This document shows, in pieces, positions 5,303 to 6,776 of a DNA stretch of 6,776 bases (its first letter is position 1; the number at the start of each line of letters is the position of its first letter). The DNA is taken from contig CALZQD010000095.1 in NCBI GenBank assembly GCA_945828175.1, positions 1 through 6,776 of the forward strand, read 5' to 3'. The notes under the pieces were generated by a model that ran no database searches, was not told the DNA's origin, and saw nothing but the letters and a program-made list of their open reading frames with translations. This stretch comes from an uncultured Bacteroidales bacterium. Its GTDB lineage: Bacteria > Bacteroidota > Bacteroidia > Bacteroidales > Muribaculaceae. The position numbers were made by a program, and so were the translations under genes.

Positions 5303-6270
5303 TCCATAACATGTCCGGCATTTTCAGCCTGGCGTATCATTTCGGCGTATTCGTCGGGGGTGAGGTCGTAGAAGTAGTAGTTGACGGGGTTCTGTGGCAC
5401 GCCGCGCAGACGCACTTCGTAGTGGAGGTGTGAGCCGGTCGATTTGCCGGTGTTGCCGACTTTGCCTATCAGGTCGCCGCGCTTTACCTGCTGGCCGGGG
5501 CGGACGCTGATTTCGGAGAGGTGGGCGTAACGTGTTGTATATGAATATCCGTGGTCGATTTCGACGAGATTGCCGTAGCCGCTGTTCCATGCAGCCGAGG
5601 TGACGCGGCCGTCGCCGGTGGCGTAGACGGGCGTGCCGACGGGCGACGAGAAGTCCATGCCTTCGTGGAATTTGGTGGTGCCGTAAATCGGGTCGCGGCG
5701 GTAGCCGTAGCCCGAGGCCATGGCGCGGAGATATTTCTCTGATATAGGCTGGATTGCGGGGATGTGGTTGGTGCGGTCTTTGAGCTGATGGGCCTGGTCG
5801 GCGAGGAAGTCGAACGATTTGATCTGCGAGTAAATCATGTGGTCGAGCCGGTCGAGGCGCTCGACGGTCGCGCGGGTGAGGTCGGCGTCGCCCATGCTGT
5901 CGACGGCCTCGTAGTTGCGGCGGCGCTCGAGGCCGGCATAGCGGCGGGCGTCAGAGATGGGGTCGGCCTGCATCATGACGCGGTAGAAGTTGTTGTCGCG
6001 GGCGGCGATTTCCTTCATGACGGCGATGGCCTCGTCGGCGCGACGGTCGAGGACGTCGATCTGGGCCGACACGCGGTCGAGCTCGCCGCGCAGGCGTTTC
6101 TCGCGCGGCAGTTCGAAGAGGTTGTAGGCGAGGATGAGGGCGACGACAGCGACGACGATGCCGACTGCCGACTGGCGGAAGTAGGCCCGGTAGCGCGCTC
6201 CCGGCGTGGGATAGACGCGGTCATAGTTCTCCGTGGCGGGGTTGTAGCGATAGAATGCTTTCTGACTCAT
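5299..6270 (-). CDS. Membrane-anchored M23 (LytM-type) peptidoglycan endopeptidase
   Basis: This 323-residue protein is predicted to cut peptide cross-bridges in cell-wall peptidoglycan in the periplasm. It has a short cytoplasmic N-terminus (1-33), one transmembrane segment (about 34-51), a charged coiled-coil-like region (about 55-90), a linker, and a C-terminal M23 domain (about 186-297). The zinc site is intact: His202 and Asp206 in HEGMD, His283 in HLHYE (HxH is 281-283), with His250 in YAHLS and His281 as catalytic histidines. The core SGYGYRRDP and HEGMDFSSPVGTPVYATGDG stretches are typical of the family. An intact active site argues for a real enzyme rather than an EnvC/NlpD-type activator. 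The ATG at 6270 is about 40 nt behind the predicted transcription start. It is divergent from alaS and first in a likely transcript with the MerR gene. Its precise substrate bond is not visible. Confidence 0.94.
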   Translation of the reverse strand: MSQKAFYRYNPATENYDRVYPTPGARYRAYFRQSAVGIVVAVVALILAYNLFELPREKRLRGELDRVSAQIDVLDRRADEAIAVMKEIAARDNNFYRVMMQADPISDARRYAGLERRRNYEAVDSMGDADLTRATVERLDRLDHMIYSQIKSFDFLADQAHQLKDRTNHIPAIQPISEKYLRAMASGYGYRRDPIYGTTKFHEGMDFSSPVGTPVYATGDGRVTSAAWNSGYGNLVEIDHGYSYTTRYAHLSEISVRPGQQVKRGDLIGKVGNTGKSTGSHLHYEVRLRGVPQNPVNYYFYDLTPDEYAEMIRQAENAGHVMD

Positions 6271-6313
6271 CCTGTTTATATATGGCTTAGATAGACATAT
6301 AAGTGGAATTTGT

Positions 6314-6345
6314 TTTGCAAAAGTAATAACTTTAGACTAATTTTG
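6314..6345 (+). promoter_or_regulatory. Promoter of alaS
   Basis: A -33 box TTTG (6314-6317), a 20-bp spacer and a -7 box TAATTTTG (6338-6345) match the consensus; the -7 box is identical to that of the patB operon. The expected start is near 6352, giving a leader of about 45 nt to the ATG at 6397. The -33 box is the left half of the palindrome TTTTGCAAAA (6313-6322). Confidence 0.65.
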
Positions 6346-6349
6346 CAGA
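6318..6349 (-). promoter_or_regulatory. Promoter of the M23-merR transcript
   Basis: On the minus strand a -7 box TACTTTTG (6325-6318) fits TAnnTTTG, with a weaker -33 box TCTG (6349-6346, three of four bases) 20 bp upstream. The leader would be about 40 nt to the M23 start at 6270. It interleaves with the alaS promoter on the other strand, so polymerase could not occupy both at once. Confidence 0.5.
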
Positions 6350-6396
6350 TTATTTTAGGATTTATTAAAAGTAGGACTATAATTACACTTCCCCAA

Positions 6397-6776
6397 ATGC
6401 TTACAGCTAAAGAAATCAGAGAGTCATTCAAAGACTTTTTCAACAGCAAGAACCACCATATCGTACCGTCGGCACCGATGGTAATCAAAGACGACCCGAC
6501 GCTGATGTTCACCAACGCGGGCATGAACCAGTTCAAGGATATAATCTTAGGTAACAAAGAGCCGAAATTCAGGCGTGTGGCCGACTCGCAGAAATGCCTG
6601 CGTGTCAGCGGCAAGCACAACGACCTCGAGGAGGTCGGCATGGACACCTACCACCACACGATGTTCGAGATGCTCGGCAACTGGTCGTTCGGCGACTACT
6701 TCAAGCGCGAGGCCATCGACTGGGCCTGGGAGCATCTCGTCGACGTGCTCAAGCTCAACCCCGACCGCCTCTACGC
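6397..6776 (+). CDS. alaS: Alanyl-tRNA synthetase, N-terminal part (cut by the window end)
   Basis: The open frame from the ATG at 6397 runs off the window after 126 codons. It encodes the N-terminal class II aminoacylation domain of AlaRS, which charges tRNA-Ala with alanine in the cytoplasm. Typical blocks are [12 protein letters not shown] (4-15), [16 protein letters not shown] (33-48), [18 protein letters not shown] (64-81) and [18 protein letters not shown] (86-103). The start is the first ATG in frame and fits the family, where the protein begins just before this helix. The full protein is normally about 870 residues, so editing and C-Ala domains lie beyond the edge. The [11 protein letters not shown] and [11 protein letters not shown] wording is closer to Bacteroidetes and eukaryotic AlaRS than to the E. 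coli enzyme, from memory. It has its own promoter, divergent from the M23 gene. Confidence 0.96.
   Translation, partial: MLTAKEIRESFKDFFNSKNHHIVPSAPMVIKDDPTLMFTNAGMNQFKDIILGNKEPKFRRVADSQKCLRVSGKHNDLEEVGMDTYHHTMFEMLGNWSFGDYFKREAIDWAWEHLVDVLKLNPDRLY

Noticed and set aside
5280..5321. Longer N-terminus of the MerR protein starting at 5321 or 5312
   Set aside because: It would overlap the M23 gene end, and the extra residues lie outside the MerR core; the ATG at 5279 suits the family better, although the longer form cannot be fully excluded.
5764..6294. 176-codon plus-strand frame opposite the M23 peptidase gene
   Set aside because: It has no family motif and is antisense to a gene with an intact catalytic site; the Val/Asp/Ala-rich composition marks a shadow.
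6276..6735. Two minus-strand frames opposite alaS
   Set aside because: alaS is recognised with high certainty on the plus strand; these have no recognisable features.

Overview
The window looks like a core chromosomal segment from a high-GC member of the Bacteroidales; Muribaculaceae (S24-7-like) is the best guess. Three things support this. No start codon has a Shine-Dalgarno sequence. Every recognisable promoter fits the Bacteroidetes pattern (TTTG, a 19-20 bp spacer, then TAnnTTTG). The proteins (MalY/PatB enzyme, AroA, short MerR regulator, M23 peptidase, AlaRS) also have a Bacteroidetes character. Coding DNA is GC-rich, with NNC codons preferred, and most gaps between genes are AT-rich. 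I see no insertion sequence, integrase, phage gene or CRISPR array.

Left part (1-4446): the 5' end of a tRNA, probably tRNA-Arg, leaves the window on the minus strand. A compact divergent promoter region separates it from a tightly packed plus-strand operon. The operon encodes a MalY/PatB-type PLP-dependent C-S lyase (145-1368), EPSP synthase AroA (1373-2632), a 165-residue membrane-anchored protein with a CCxxHxxC cluster (2629-3126), and an ABC-3 family metal permease whose reading frame continues without a stop into a lipobox and a TlpA-like thioredoxin domain (3127-4446). The junctions are +4, -4 (ATGA) and 0 nt, so one mRNA and coupled translation are likely. The substrate-binding protein and ATPase of the transporter are not in the window.

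Middle (4447-4943): this is the convergent gap between the plus-strand operon and the minus-strand genes. It starts GC-rich with a strong hairpin and then becomes AT-rich with a promoter-like element and short repeats. It also holds a minus-strand tRNA-Phe(GAA) with its own promoter and a probable terminator.

Right part (4944-6776): a minus-strand pair encodes a membrane-anchored M23 (LytM-type) peptidoglycan endopeptidase followed by a small MerR-type DNA-binding protein. A compact bidirectional promoter separates them from alaS, which runs off the right edge.

The most interesting item is the permease-lipobox-thioredoxin fusion, together with the cysteine/histidine-cluster membrane protein just upstream. 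They suggest metal uptake coupled to extracytoplasmic thiol redox chemistry. This is an inference from sequence and context; the rest of the window looks like ordinary housekeeping DNA.
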